Shown: piece after piece, positions 32,733-41,404 of the stretch
How positions within the stretch are numbered: the stretch's first letter is position 1
Layout: the number at the start of each line of letters is the position of its first letter
From: Neobacillus drentensis
GTDB lineage: Bacteria; Bacillota; Bacilli; Bacillales; Cytobacillaceae
Reading direction: 5' to 3'
DNA length: 64,000 nucleotides
Assembly: GCF_021560175.1 (NCBI RefSeq)
Contig: NZ_CP091110.1
Coordinates: forward strand, 2,160,001 to 2,224,000
The notes under the pieces: generated by a model
Databases searched by the model: none
Told to the model about the DNA's origin: nothing
Seen by the model: the letters and a program-made list of their open reading frames with translations, nothing else
Position numbers and translations under genes: made by a program

Positions 32733-33621
32733 ACGTGAACCTAGGCTCGAGGTGCAAATGTCCTGGTGGGGGATGAACGGACTGGGTGTTCAAAATGGCG
32801 CTGGTGACGAATGGAGTATGGAGGAGAAGGTGGGTCGCATCGCCGAAGCAGGCTACGACGGCATTAACGGCTTCCTGCCTGAGGGCAGGGAGGGCGAACG
32901 CTTGTTTAGGCTGCTGGATCATTACAACCTTTCATACAGCGTAAACGCGTATCCGAAAACAGCGGAGGAGCTGGACGTTTTTCTTCGCAAGGCAAAATCG
33001 TTCGGAAGGGTTGATTTCGTCAATGTACAGGTAATAAGGCCGTTTCTCGTCGGAGAACAAGCGATGCAACTGCTTGCCGACATGGCAGAGGTGTCGCATT
33101 CTGTGGGTATCCCGGCTTATATAGAGACACACCGCGGAACAGTCACGCAGGATCTACTGCGCACGGCAGAGTATGCTCAAGCTTTACCTGAACTTGAGCT
33201 GACAATCGACTTCTCACATTATGTCGTGGCAGGGGAAATGACTACGGTGACGGACGAGGCAGAAAAGCTGCTTCAGACCCTGCTTTCACGTACGAAGAGC
33301 ATACATGCCCGTGTATCGAACGGGGAACAGGTGCAGATTGATATTCCCATGTTAGAAATTGTGGGGGAGGAGGGTGTCAAGGACTTTGAGTTCGAACACC
33401 CGATGTTGAAGCACTTTAAACGTTGGTGGCTTGAAGGGATGCGCAGCTGGCGTCAAACAGCACTGGAAAACGAAGTGCTGCCGTTTGTCTGCGAGCTGGG
33501 GCCGCCACCTTATGCAATAACGGTTCGCGGTCCGGACGACACGGCGTGTGAGGTGAGCGACCGCTGGACGCAAGCACTGCTCTTTGCAAGGATCGCCCGG
33601 TCGTTATGGGAACAGGTTTAA
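32710..33621 (+). CDS. Sugar phosphate isomerase/epimerase-like TIM-barrel protein
   Basis: A 303-aa TIM barrel of the xylose-isomerase-like (AP endonuclease family 2) type. It begins QMSWWGMNGLGVQNG, and the barrel includes FVNVQVIRPFL, YIETHRGTVTQD and LTIDFSHYVVAG, the usual places of metal-binding Glu, Asp and His. The start is uncertain: ATG at 32710 is used, and a GTG at 32698 sits 4 nt after GGAGGT. It is the second gene of the GC-rich islet with the PhyH protein and AraC regulator. A role in breaking down a sugar or inositol-like compound is plausible but not shown. Confidence 0.8.
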   Translation: MNHHISTKREPRLEVQMSWWGMNGLGVQNGAGDEWSMEEKVGRIAEAGYDGINGFLPEGREGERLFRLLDHYNLSYSVNAYPKTAEELDVFLRKAKSFGRVDFVNVQVIRPFLVGEQAMQLLADMAEVSHSVGIPAYIETHRGTVTQDLLRTAEYAQALPELELTIDFSHYVVAGEMTTVTDEAEKLLQTLLSRTKSIHARVSNGEQVQIDIPMLEIVGEEGVKDFEFEHPMLKHFKRWWLEGMRSWRQTALENEVLPFVCELGPPPYAITVRGPDDTACEVSDRWTQALLFARIARSLWEQV

Positions 33622-33663
33622 ATGATAAATAGCAGGTGAGTTTACTACTTGTTTACCAATTGG

Positions 33664-33694
33664 AAAAGCTCTTGAAAGAATCAAGGGCTTTTTT
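33664..33694 (+). terminator. Terminator after the isomerase gene
   Basis: AAAAGCTCTTGA / TCAAGGGCTTTT (12 bp, one G-U), followed by TT. Confidence 0.85.
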
Positions 33695-33742
33695 GGATTG
33701 GAAGCTAACTCTTAGCCATGCGGGAACTCTATGAGTAGTTAG

Positions 33743-33930
33743 ATAAGCGGAGATTTTTCGGTTATATGTAAAATGGTGCTCGTTTAGGGGGTGATAAGGG
33801 GAGTTTTTCCGTTTATGCAAAACAAAATCTCCCCTTATCACGTATTTTGAGTCAATAGGCGGAATTCCTGCGTCTATTTAAGCGATTTTCAATGCTATTT
33901 ACTAATTTAGAGAAATTTTTCCGTCTATTT
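33743..33930. repeat. Array of four degenerate AT-rich repeats with a 13-bp inverted repeat
   Basis: Four related units of the form ATAAGCGGAGATTTTTCCG-TTTAT start near 33743, 33793, 33854 and 33906, spaced about 50-60 bp. The third and fourth are more diverged. Unit two also forms GTGATAAGGGGAG / CTCCCCTTATCAC (33791-33803 and 33829-33841), a perfect 13-bp stem. No gene is seen in 33695-34019. It looks like a family of small dispersed intergenic repeats of Bacillaceae. Confidence 0.6.
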
Positions 33931-34019
33931 AAAACAATTTTAAATCATTTGTTGAATAAACAACGAATTGCGCTAATTTACCTTTTAAATTTTTCTCAGC
34001 ATTTATTAATTTAAGAAAT

Positions 34020-34907
34020 TTAAAATTTCGCCTGAATCTCTTTAAAAAACAGATCAGCAGCAGCGGAAAAAACCTGATGCTTTTTCCAAACAATATTTAA
34101 GCCAGATTCAAGCCGCGGTTCTAACGGTTTAAAACAAAGGTTACTATCACTAGACGTATTGACTATTTTATCAAGGGTGACTGCATAACCAATTCCCTCT
34201 TCAACCATAATCGCAGCATTGTAGGCAAGATTGTATGTAGTTACGACGTTTAATTTATCAAAATCTTCACCAAACCAATCGGCAAATTCATTTTTAGAAA
34301 ATGTCTGTTTTATAGCCTGTCGGGAACAGATTAGCGGAACATTTAATAAATCCACAGCTTGAATGGTATTTTTGGAAGCTAGAGGACTGTCTTTCCTCAT
34401 CACAACACCCCAGACATCTTTAGCAGGGATATTGATATAATTGTATTTTGATAAATCAGCTGGTTGAATTAAAATCCCAAAGTCAAGCAACCCTCTATCA
34501 AGCCTCTCCGTCACATCGTCTTCATTTCCACTGTAAAGGTGATACCGTATATTTGGATAATGTAACTGTAACTCTTTCACTACCCGTGCAATCTGTTTCA
34601 TGGCTTCTGTTTCCCCGCCGCCTATGTAAACATCCCCACTTATTATTTCTTCCATGGAACTAAATTCTGCCTCTAATTTATCGACCATATCAACGATTTC
34701 TTCTGCTCTCTTTCGAAGCAGCATACCTTCATCTGTGAGAATGATACTGTGACTACTGCGAATAAATAGTTTTTTCCCTAACTCTTGTTCAAGGTCTTTT
34801 AATTGTCTTGATAAGGTTGGCTGTGTAATATGCAAAAAATCAGCAGCCCCCGTAATGCTTCCTTCTCTTGCAACTGTAAGAAAATATCGTAAAACTCTAA
34901 TTTCCAA
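34020..34907 (-). CDS. LysR-family transcriptional regulator
   Basis: A 295-aa LysR protein with HTH about residues 18-45 (SITGAADFLHITQPTLSRQLK) and an effector-binding domain from about 90. The start is TTG at 34907, 8 nt after AAGGAGG; the longer frame to 34961 has no site. It is divergent from the MFS exporter/SDR genes and probably regulates them. The effector is unknown. Confidence 0.86.
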   Translation of the reverse strand: MEIRVLRYFLTVAREGSITGAADFLHITQPTLSRQLKDLEQELGKKLFIRSSHSIILTDEGMLLRKRAEEIVDMVDKLEAEFSSMEEIISGDVYIGGGETEAMKQIARVVKELQLHYPNIRYHLYSGNEDDVTERLDRGLLDFGILIQPADLSKYNYINIPAKDVWGVVMRKDSPLASKNTIQAVDLLNVPLICSRQAIKQTFSKNEFADWFGEDFDKLNVVTTYNLAYNAAIMVEEGIGYAVTLDKIVNTSSDSNLCFKPLEPRLESGLNIVWKKHQVFSAAADLFFKEIQAKF

Positions 34908-35093
34908 CCAACACTCCTCCTTAATGTGTTTTAGTATATCCACTTTAGAAATACCTATCAAGCATATCTTGATATATGATATAAGTATTTGGCATATAAA
35001 AAAGGCACGGTTACAATAAATAACAAAGGATGAAAAAAGAGTAAGAAAGAATGTTATCTAATTTGTCTATTATTTAATATAGGAGTTGTTTTT

Positions 35094-36263
35094 TTGACTA
35101 AACGAAATAATTTGTTGATTTTCATATTAACCATAGGAGTCTTCGGTATTTTAAATACTGAAATGGGGTTTATTGGAATATTGCCTTCCATTTCTGAACA
35201 CTTTCATGTCAGCATATCAAAAGCTGGATGGCTGGTGAGTTTATTTGCGCTTGTTGTTGCCGTATCCGGTCCAACGATGCCGTTAGTGTTTTCGGGGATA
35301 AATCGGAAGAAGGTTATGTTACTGGTACTAGGTGTTTTCGTTGTGGGGAACACCGTATCCATATTTACCTCTAACTTTACCATTCTATTAATTGCACGTA
35401 TCATTCCAGCCTTTTTCCATCCAATTTATTGTTCTTTGGCATTTTCTGTGGCTGCTGCCTCGGTAAGTAAAGAAGAAGCTCCAAAAGCTGTTTCTAAAGT
35501 ATTTATAGGGGTGTCTGCGGGTATGGTTGTCGGCGTACCGATCGCAAGTTTTATTGCAAGTGCAACTTCTTTACAAATGGCGATGGTATTTTTTGCTCTT
35601 GTTAATGCTTTTTGTTTCCTTGCTACATTAATTTTTATACCATCTATGCCAGTTGAGGAAAGACTTTCTTATGGTTCACAATTTTCCGTCTTAAAAAAAT
35701 CGATTACATGGCTTTCGATCGTGACTGTTATTCTATTAAACTCAGCCGTATTTGGAGTTTTTAGTTATCTGGCTGATTATCTGAAAACTGTTACGAATAT
35801 GCCTGCGAACACCATTAGTTTACTATTATTCGTATACGGCGGAGCCAATATTATTGGAAATATTCTGGCAGGAAAATTACTAACGAAAAATGCAAACAAG
35901 TTTGTTGCAGCTTTTCCTTTTGTATTAGGGATCGTTTACATCCTATTGTTCTTATTTGGACAGTTTACCTTCCCTATGGCGTTCATTACGTTAATTTGGG
36001 GGATATTAGGTGGAGTAGGGGGTAACATCAATCAATATTGGCTTTCGACTGCAGCTCCAGAAGCGCCTGATTTTGCCAACGGTTTATTTATCGCATCCTG
36101 TAATATAGGAACAACTATTGGTGCAGCTGCAGGCGGGTTATTTATAACAGAAATGGGCACCCAGTACGTTGTATTAGTCGGAATCCTATCATTAATACTA
36201 AGTTTGGTAACCATTTTACTAAGAAATTATCGGTATAGTCCTACAAAACAACTCTCCACTTAG
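35094..36263 (+). CDS. MFS exporter, DHA1/AraJ-like
   Basis: A 389-aa 12-helix major facilitator of the drug:H+ antiporter-1 (arabinose-efflux-like, YdhP/AraJ) group. It opens LLIFILTIGVFGILNTEMGF and has the proton motif region SGINRKKVMLLVLGVF. TTG start with AGGAG 8 nt upstream. It is divergent from the LysR gene and followed by an SDR gene in the same direction. It likely exports a small organic compound; which one cannot be told. Confidence 0.85.
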   Translation: MTKRNNLLIFILTIGVFGILNTEMGFIGILPSISEHFHVSISKAGWLVSLFALVVAVSGPTMPLVFSGINRKKVMLLVLGVFVVGNTVSIFTSNFTILLIARIIPAFFHPIYCSLAFSVAAASVSKEEAPKAVSKVFIGVSAGMVVGVPIASFIASATSLQMAMVFFALVNAFCFLATLIFIPSMPVEERLSYGSQFSVLKKSITWLSIVTVILLNSAVFGVFSYLADYLKTVTNMPANTISLLLFVYGGANIIGNILAGKLLTKNANKFVAAFPFVLGIVYILLFLFGQFTFPMAFITLIWGILGGVGGNINQYWLSTAAPEAPDFANGLFIASCNIGTTIGAAAGGLFITEMGTQYVVLVGILSLILSLVTILLRNYRYSPTKQLST

Positions 36264-36324
36264 GAGTATACCCTTTAAGTTTATAGAATTCATTCAATCA
36301 AAGAGCGTGGAATGGAGGATTAGA

Positions 36325-37029
36325 ATGCACGATAAACAAGTTGCGCTTGTAACTGGCGGTAATCGGGGAATTGGAAATGAACTGGTCAAACAATTGGCTT
36401 TGAATGGTTTCAAGGTGATTTTGACAAGTCGGGATCTAGAAAAGGGTCAAATAGCGGCACAGAAACTTAGGGAGTTAGATTTGGATGTTTCGTTTGTGGA
36501 AATGGATGTGACCAATCAAGAAAGCATCCATCAAGCTGCGGTTACCATCAAAGAGGAGTATGGAAGATTAGACGTATTGATTAATAATGCTGGTGTGTAT
36601 TTGGATGAGAATAAGAAGTTGTTGACTATGGACCCTTCCATTTTAGAGAAAACGATGGCAACTAATTTCTTTGGTGTTTACAACTGTCTCCAATCTTTTC
36701 TGCCGCTCATGGAAAAAAGAGGTTATGGCAGAATTATTAATATTTCTTCAGAATATGGGGCGATGAGTGAAATGGCTGAACGAGGTGTAGGTGCTTATAA
36801 GTTGTCTAAATTTGCCCTAAATGGATTGACCCAATTAGTCGCTGCAGAAATCAAAGGGGATATTAAAATAAACGCTGCCGATCCAGGCTGGGTAAGCTCA
36901 GATATGGGTGGACCTTCTGCTCCAAGAACCCCGAAACAAGCAGCTAAGTCGATCCTTTGGTTGGCGACACTTGGACCTGAAGGACCTAGCGGGGGATTCT
37001 TCAGAGATGGAAAACGAATCGATTGGTAA
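36325..37029 (+). CDS. Short-chain dehydrogenase/reductase (carbonyl reductase type)
   Basis: A 234-aa SDR. The NAD(P) motif TGGNRGIG is at 10-17, NNAG at 87-90 and the catalytic S142, Y158 and K162 (YKLSK). SRD after the second strand (about 35-37) favours NADPH. The Tyr motif and LINNAGVYLDE resemble plant-type carbonyl reductases. GGAGG lies 6 nt before the chosen ATG; an ATG 18 nt upstream overlaps that site. It probably shares a transcript with the MFS exporter 60 bp upstream and may act in detoxifying aldehydes or quinones. Confidence 0.87.
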   Translation: MHDKQVALVTGGNRGIGNELVKQLALNGFKVILTSRDLEKGQIAAQKLRELDLDVSFVEMDVTNQESIHQAAVTIKEEYGRLDVLINNAGVYLDENKKLLTMDPSILEKTMATNFFGVYNCLQSFLPLMEKRGYGRIINISSEYGAMSEMAERGVGAYKLSKFALNGLTQLVAAEIKGDIKINAADPGWVSSDMGGPSAPRTPKQAAKSILWLATLGPEGPSGGFFRDGKRIDW

Positions 37030-37050
37030 CATGATATTATACAAGTAAGT

Positions 37051-37095
37051 AAAATACCCCTGGGCAGGCACAAACGCCCAGAGGTATTTTTTTAT
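37051..37095 (+). terminator. Terminator after the SDR gene
   Basis: AAAATACCCCTGGGC / GCCCAGAGGTATTTT (one mismatch), followed by TTT. Confidence 0.9.
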
Positions 37096-37312
37096 TTAAG
37101 TGCCGACTGCTGTTCGTACGATATATAAATGGAAATGAACTTAGTTTCATGCAAGTTAAACGAACAGCTTAATTAGGAAGTATTCCTGCTTGCCTTTGAT
37201 TTTAAAAATTATATTAAAATACTTTGTAATGAAATTGTTATATAGCTGTGATGAGTCCGTTATATCTTTCTAGTATAGTAAGGCTATCAACTCACACAAG
37301 GAGGAAACAATC

Positions 37313-37768
37313 ATGCTAAAGAAATTCATCGTAGCCTTTACTATATTAGCTTCTTGTGGCTCTTTGTTCGCCGCCAAGGGTGAAAAAGCGGAAGCAGCAA
37401 CTTATAATTATCATACAGCCGCAATTTCAATTGCGAAATCTCATATTGGAGTTCCTTACCGATGGGGCGGGATATCGCCTAGCGGATTTGATTGTTCAGG
37501 TCTTGTGAAGTATTCATACGGAAAAGCGGGAAGAACACTAAATCGTACTGCTGCCCAAATGTACTATGGAAACGGATATCGACCATCCAACTTACAGATT
37601 GGTGACTTACTGTTTTATGGCCCGTCCAAAGTAAGTGCTCCTACCCATGTTGCCATTTATATCGGATACGGGAAAATGATCATGGCATCTTCTTCAAAAG
37701 GGGTTATTATCACCAACACTAGCAACCCATATTGGCATCCAAGATATATTGGAGCAAAGCGAGTTTAA
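37313..37768 (+). CDS. Secreted NlpC/P60 peptidoglycan endopeptidase
   Basis: A 151-aa exported protein: signal peptide about 1-29 (ends KAEAAT), then one NlpC/P60 domain. The nucleophile is C61 (GFDCSGLV) and the His is H112 (THVAIYIG). It cleaves gamma-D-Glu to diamino acid bonds in peptidoglycan. No LysM or SH3b repeats are present, so it is a minimal, freely secreted enzyme. AAGGAGG precedes the ATG. It is monocistronic with its own terminator. Confidence 0.9.
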   Translation: MLKKFIVAFTILASCGSLFAAKGEKAEAATYNYHTAAISIAKSHIGVPYRWGGISPSGFDCSGLVKYSYGKAGRTLNRTAAQMYYGNGYRPSNLQIGDLLFYGPSKVSAPTHVAIYIGYGKMIMASSSKGVIITNTSNPYWHPRYIGAKRV

Positions 37769-37800
37769 AAGATCATCATGACGATGGTCTTTTTTTCTTT
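37767..37800 (+). terminator. Terminator after the NlpC/P60 gene
   Basis: AAAAGATCATC / GATGGTCTTTT stem (one G-U) followed by a T-run; it overlaps the stop codon by 2 nt. Confidence 0.88.
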
Positions 37801-37995
37801 TTAAAAATATTGCTCTTAATAAAGAGTTCCCAATAATCAGTTATCATTTTGATATTTTTTACCGTAATGAACGAGGTTATGTTTTGAATCTTTTGGTAAA
37901 AATGGGCTGAATCCGTGTACAAAGGAATTTCACACATAGAATGTTTTTTTGCTGTCTGGTTAAATTATAACCATCTTAACAGTGGTGGTGAAAAC

Positions 37996-38121
37996 ATGAC
38001 AAAACGGAATATTAAAACTAAATCAGGGAAGCAAAGTGCGAAAAGTATAACAAGTACCGAATTTGCTTCTGAAATGAAACCGCAAGATAAAAAAACAGAA
38101 AAAACAAGACCTTCCTCTTAA
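37996..38121 (+). CDS. Short gamma-type small acid-soluble spore protein-like peptide
   Basis: A 41-aa Lys/Ser/Thr-rich peptide, MTKRNIKTKSGKQSAK at its start, containing STEFASEMKPQ. TEFASE is the cleavage site of the germination protease GPR in gamma-type SASPs (SspE). This is shorter than B. subtilis SspE (84 aa) and has one site rather than repeats. The ATG with GGTGGTG 5 nt upstream is used; a longer frame upstream is not supported. It is likely an amino-acid store of the spore, made in the forespore under SigG, but no SigG promoter was verified. Confidence 0.6.
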   Translation: MTKRNIKTKSGKQSAKSITSTEFASEMKPQDKKTEKTRPSS

Positions 38122-38135
38122 GCCTAACATACGTC

Positions 38136-38184
38136 TTAAGTTAGAAAGCGCTAGAGATCTATCCTCTAGCGCTTTCTAACTTAA
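38136..38184 (+). terminator. Perfect 21-bp hairpin after the SASP-like gene
   Basis: TTAAGTTAGAAAGCGCTAGAG pairs base for base with its complement across a 7-nt loop. There is no T-run, but the stem length and place after a stop codon fit a terminator or a very stable 3' end. Confidence 0.75.
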
Positions 38185-38309
38185 TAACCTAGTCTACTAC
38201 TATGTAGTAAGTAAAGCCTGTCTGAAAAATATCATAAAAAACAAAGCAATTACGGTTCAATCCAATCGTAAATTTCGTTATAATGATAAATTAAAGGGGG
38301 TGTTAACAG

Positions 38310-38402
38310 ATGGAGAATCAGTTACGATTGTCTGGGAATTCTTCCACTCATGCAAAGCCTATTATTAGAAAGGCGATACTTTGCATGGGGCGAAACCTTT
38401 AG
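38310..38402 (+). CDS. Possible 30-aa peptide
   Basis: ATG at 38310 follows AAAGGGGGTG by 7 nt and opens 30 codons beginning MENQLRLSGNSSTHAKP and ending CMGRNL. A TATAAT-like TTATAATG at about 38278 could be its promoter. An imperfect hairpin (ATGCAAAG / CTTTGCAT, 38350-38387) lies inside. No family is recognised. It could be a leader peptide for the CD3324-type gene 78 bp downstream. Confidence 0.35.
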   Translation: MENQLRLSGNSSTHAKPIIRKAILCMGRNL

Positions 38403-38479
38403 TTTTATCGCTGAACAAGCTTTCTAATATTTTGGCTTTGCACCTTATTTTTTCTAAATCAAAATAAGGAGCGGGCAAA

Positions 38480-38749
38480 ATGAAATATATTAACGCAACC
38501 AAAGTTTTACCTGAGAAGCTAATTGTGGAAATCCAAAAGTATATCCAAGGGGAAACCTTATACATTCCCAAGCAGGAAACAAAGTATCAAAAATGGGGAA
38601 CCTCAAGTGGCGGGAGACGGCTGCTTGATCGTCGTAATGCCGCCATTAAAAATTCTTTTAGTAGTGGCAGCAGTATCCAGCAATTAGCTGAGGAATATTA
38701 CCTTTCAACCGAAACCATCAAAAAGATCGTTTATTCACATAAAAAGTAA
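38480..38749 (+). CDS. CD3324-family protein (Mor-like HTH)
   Basis: An 89-aa protein with the family core MKYINATKVLPEKLIVEIQK, YIPK, GGRRLLDRRNAAIKNSF and a C-terminal helix-turn-helix (SIQQLAEEYYLSTETIKKIV, about 65-84). It resembles the Mor transcription-activator fold but is free-standing, as in many Firmicutes. AAGGAGCGGG lies 5 nt before the ATG. Its targets are unknown. Confidence 0.82.
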   Translation: MKYINATKVLPEKLIVEIQKYIQGETLYIPKQETKYQKWGTSSGGRRLLDRRNAAIKNSFSSGSSIQQLAEEYYLSTETIKKIVYSHKK

Positions 38750-38889
38750 AAAGAACGGCACTGATGAAAGTCCTCATTAGTGCTTTTTTATGTATAAAAC
38801 GATTCTAAGTCATTTTCTCCATTTCTAAAGCTGACTTTATTTTATAAAATGTGTTAAGAGACGTTGCAAAATGATTGGAGAAATATGTA

Positions 38890-39540
38890 ATGACCGAGAA
38901 ATTTATCAAAAATGAACAGTTAAATTTTATAAAAAAACAGATTAAATTGATTAAAGACACGACCAAAAAGAATGTACCTCAAAACGTTTTGATGGCTACA
39001 ATTGACTTAGCCAATGCTAAAATACTGGACCTCTTTCCAAATGCTTCATATGATCAACAAGAAATGCTGGATCTATCCAGACTGAGAACAGATGACGAAT
39101 ATGAGGAATATATCCAGCGTATTTCGTCCTTGTTGCTGCCCTTTCCACAAATCACTGATCAGCAACTGAAAAAAATGTTTCCGAAGAATAAGAAATTAAA
39201 GCTGCCTGATTTATCAAAAATAGATCACAGTCAGTTAACCTATTTAAGCTGGAACGATTTAAGATCCAATAAAAAATTCATCGTATATGAGCTGGAGGGA
39301 ACTATGGTTGGGATTGAATGTAAATTTACGCCTACTAGCAAATATAATTATTGTTCCGTCTGCCATTGTTTAGGCGAGGTTGCCTATTTTTCCACCGTAA
39401 CAAAAGAAAAAAAGGCTAAAAACCCGGATTATTACAAGTCCATTGGCAATCTAATTTGTGCAGATAGCAGCGAATGCAATAAAAAGATAACCAATGTAGA
39501 CTATTTAACCACTTTTTTAAAAAACTCACTAGAAATATGA
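38890..39540 (+). CDS. FusB/FusC-type EF-G-binding protein
   Basis: A 216-aa protein matching the fusidic-acid resistance proteins FusB/FusC in length and layout. It has an N-terminal helical domain and a C-terminal zinc-binding domain with C155-x2-C158 and C190-x5-C196. Also matching are LSWNDLRSNKKFIVYE (compare VGWNELASNRKYIIY of FusB) and CADSSECNKKITN. These proteins bind EF-G and free it from ribosomes stalled by fusidic acid. The chosen ATG has GGAG 9 nt upstream. Whether this chromosomal copy gives resistance or has a translation housekeeping role is unknown. Confidence 0.85.
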   Translation: MTEKFIKNEQLNFIKKQIKLIKDTTKKNVPQNVLMATIDLANAKILDLFPNASYDQQEMLDLSRLRTDDEYEEYIQRISSLLLPFPQITDQQLKKMFPKNKKLKLPDLSKIDHSQLTYLSWNDLRSNKKFIVYELEGTMVGIECKFTPTSKYNYCSVCHCLGEVAYFSTVTKEKKAKNPDYYKSIGNLICADSSECNKKITNVDYLTTFLKNSLEI

Positions 39541-39633
39541 ATAAATTCATGCAGTTTTTGGTTTATCTTTCTAAAATACGGGTATGTAATAATTAGCTAC
39601 ATTCCCCCATATCCTTATGTTGCTGCTAACTTT

Positions 39634-39662
39634 GACTATCTTATGGATAGTCCTTTTTTTTG
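39634..39662 (+). terminator. Terminator after the fusB-like gene
   Basis: GACTATC / GATAGTC stem with a 5-nt loop, then CCTTTTTTTT. Confidence 0.88.
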
Positions 39663-39804
39663 ATTACTCAGTTTAAGCCATTCAAAATAAGATAATTTTA
39701 AACTGGGAAACCGACAGCTTCCTAGAGTTACCGCTTTTCTTAGTATTCATGTTATTGGTATAATACTATTAATAGCGTGTTTGTATAAGAAAGGAGGAAA
39801 TTAA

Positions 39805-40617
39805 ATGGGGGAGCCTATTACTATTCTTGAATATATTCAAAAAAATAGAGAACAGCTGGTCCATGAGTGGGTAGATAAACTAAACAATTTAGTAGAAAAT
39901 CAGACACCAGACCAAAGCTATTTCAATATTTGTAATGGATACATAAATCTATTAAATTATGATTCAATTGATGAGGATATAGTTAAACTCAAAATAAGTG
40001 CGTTCACTCAAAAGTTAATTCAATTCGGGTGGACATTAAATTTTATGATGGATTGTATAAACGAATTTGGAAAGATTGTTTTCTTTCAAATGACCAAAGG
40101 TGACATAGACCAAAAGCAAATAGAGTTTGTGTGGGATTACGATAAGTGGATCAGTCCGATTAACAATCAATTATACAGTCAGTACGCAGCTTCCTGGCAA
40201 AAAACGATCTCTCTACAAAGAATCGCACTTGATGAATTAGCTGCACCACTTATTCCTGTTTTTGATGATATTTCCGTTATGCCGCTCGTTGGAACTATTG
40301 ATACAGAGCGGGCAAAAAGTATTATGGAAAATTTGCTTGACGGTGTTGTCAAATATCGGTCCCAAGTTGTCTTAATTGATATAACAGGGGTCCCTGTAGT
40401 GGATACAATGGTAGCTCATTACATTATGCAAGCCATTGAAGCAGTTCGATTAGTTGGGGCAAAATGCTTACTTGTGGGGATAAGGCCCGAGATAGCCCAA
40501 ACCATTGTGAATTTAGGAATTAATCTAAATCAGGTTATAACAAAAAGCAACTTGCAAAAGGGGATAATGGCTGCATTAGAAATGACAAATCGAAAGATTG
40601 TATCAACGGAGGAATAA
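39805..40617 (+). CDS. rsbRA: Stressosome scaffold protein RsbR (RsbRA-like)
   Basis: A 270-aa protein with an N-terminal non-heme globin-like sensor domain (about 1-140) and a C-terminal STAS domain (about 148-265). Both phosphorylation sites of B. subtilis RsbRA are conserved: T167 in GTIDTERA (T171 there) and T201 in VVDTMVAH (T205 there). It co-assembles with RsbS into the stressosome that holds RsbT until stress. AAGGAGG lies before the ATG, and a TATAAT is seen near 39760. RsbS follows after 1 nt. It closely resembles RsbRA across the STAS domain. Confidence 0.93.
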   Translation: MGEPITILEYIQKNREQLVHEWVDKLNNLVENQTPDQSYFNICNGYINLLNYDSIDEDIVKLKISAFTQKLIQFGWTLNFMMDCINEFGKIVFFQMTKGDIDQKQIEFVWDYDKWISPINNQLYSQYAASWQKTISLQRIALDELAAPLIPVFDDISVMPLVGTIDTERAKSIMENLLDGVVKYRSQVVLIDITGVPVVDTMVAHYIMQAIEAVRLVGAKCLLVGIRPEIAQTIVNLGINLNQVITKSNLQKGIMAALEMTNRKIVSTEE

Positions 40618-40618
40618 A

Positions 40619-40981
40619 ATGAATACAAGAATCCCAATTCTAAAGCTATATAATTGTTTGTTTGTTTCCATTCAGTGGGAGCTTGATGACAAAACAGCAT
40701 TACAATTTCAAGAATTATTGCTTGAAAGAATACATGAAACTGGTGCTAGCGGTGTAGTGATCGATTTAACTTCTGTCGATATGATTGATTCGTTTATTGC
40801 TAAGGTTCTAGGTGATGTGATTAGTATGTCCAAACTGATGGGTGTAAAAGTAGTTTTGACTGGCATTCAACCAGCTGTAGCGATTACGTTAGTTGAACTC
40901 GGGATTCACCTCCAAGATGTACTTACAGCAATAGATCTAGAAAAGGGGTTAGAGACAATACAAAGGGAGTTGGAGGATTAA
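40619..40981 (+). CDS. rsbS: Stressosome antagonist RsbS
   Basis: A 120-aa single STAS domain. The kinase target Ser is S58 ([13 protein letters not shown]), S59 in B. subtilis. It sequesters RsbT, and phosphorylation by RsbT releases it. The start [12 protein letters not shown] is set by GGAGGA 6 nt upstream and by homology. RsbT starts 3 nt after its stop. Confidence 0.95.
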   Translation: MNTRIPILKLYNCLFVSIQWELDDKTALQFQELLLERIHETGASGVVIDLTSVDMIDSFIAKVLGDVISMSKLMGVKVVLTGIQPAVAITLVELGIHLQDVLTAIDLEKGLETIQRELED

Positions 40982-40984
40982 AGC

Positions 40985-41401
40985 ATGGAAAACGAATCCT
41001 CTGTACAGATAATATCAGAATGGGATATTGTTGCAGCTAGGCAACTAGGGAGAAATATTGCCAAAGAGCTAGGATTTGGAACCGTTGACCAGGCAAGAAT
41101 CACCACAGCAATTTCTGAGTTGGCACGTAATATTTATTTATATGCCGGGCATGGAGAGATTCATTTCGAGCCAGTCAATGATTTCGAAAAAAGAGGTTTA
41201 AAAGTAATGGCGGTTGATCATGGCCCAGGAATTCAGGATATTCGGAGAGTGATGGAGGATGGGTTTTCAACATCTGGGGGTTTAGGGGCAGGATTACCAG
41301 GAGTGAAACGTTTAATGGATGAATTCGATCTGACCTCGTCACTTGGAGAAGGGACTACCATTCGGGTAGCAAAATGGCTTCGAGATAGGAGGGTTGGTTA
41401 G
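40985..41401 (+). CDS. rsbT: Switch kinase RsbT
   Basis: A 138-aa GHKL serine/threonine kinase. The N box is ISELARNIYLYA (N49), the G1 box AVDHGPGI with D78 (the Asp needed in B. subtilis RsbT), and the G2 box GGLGAGLPGV. It phosphorylates RsbS and RsbR, then binds and activates the phosphatase RsbU, which starts 3 nt downstream. Confidence 0.95.
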   Translation: MENESSVQIISEWDIVAARQLGRNIAKELGFGTVDQARITTAISELARNIYLYAGHGEIHFEPVNDFEKRGLKVMAVDHGPGIQDIRRVMEDGFSTSGGLGAGLPGVKRLMDEFDLTSSLGEGTTIRVAKWLRDRRVG

Positions 41402-41404
41402 AAG

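Noticed and set aside
33743-33930. CRISPR-like array
   Set aside because: The units are degenerate, only four, and the parts between them are also related, so they are not repeat plus unique spacers.
38350-38479. Riboswitch upstream of the CD3324-type gene
   Set aside because: There is some hairpin potential, but I could not match it to any known riboswitch consensus.
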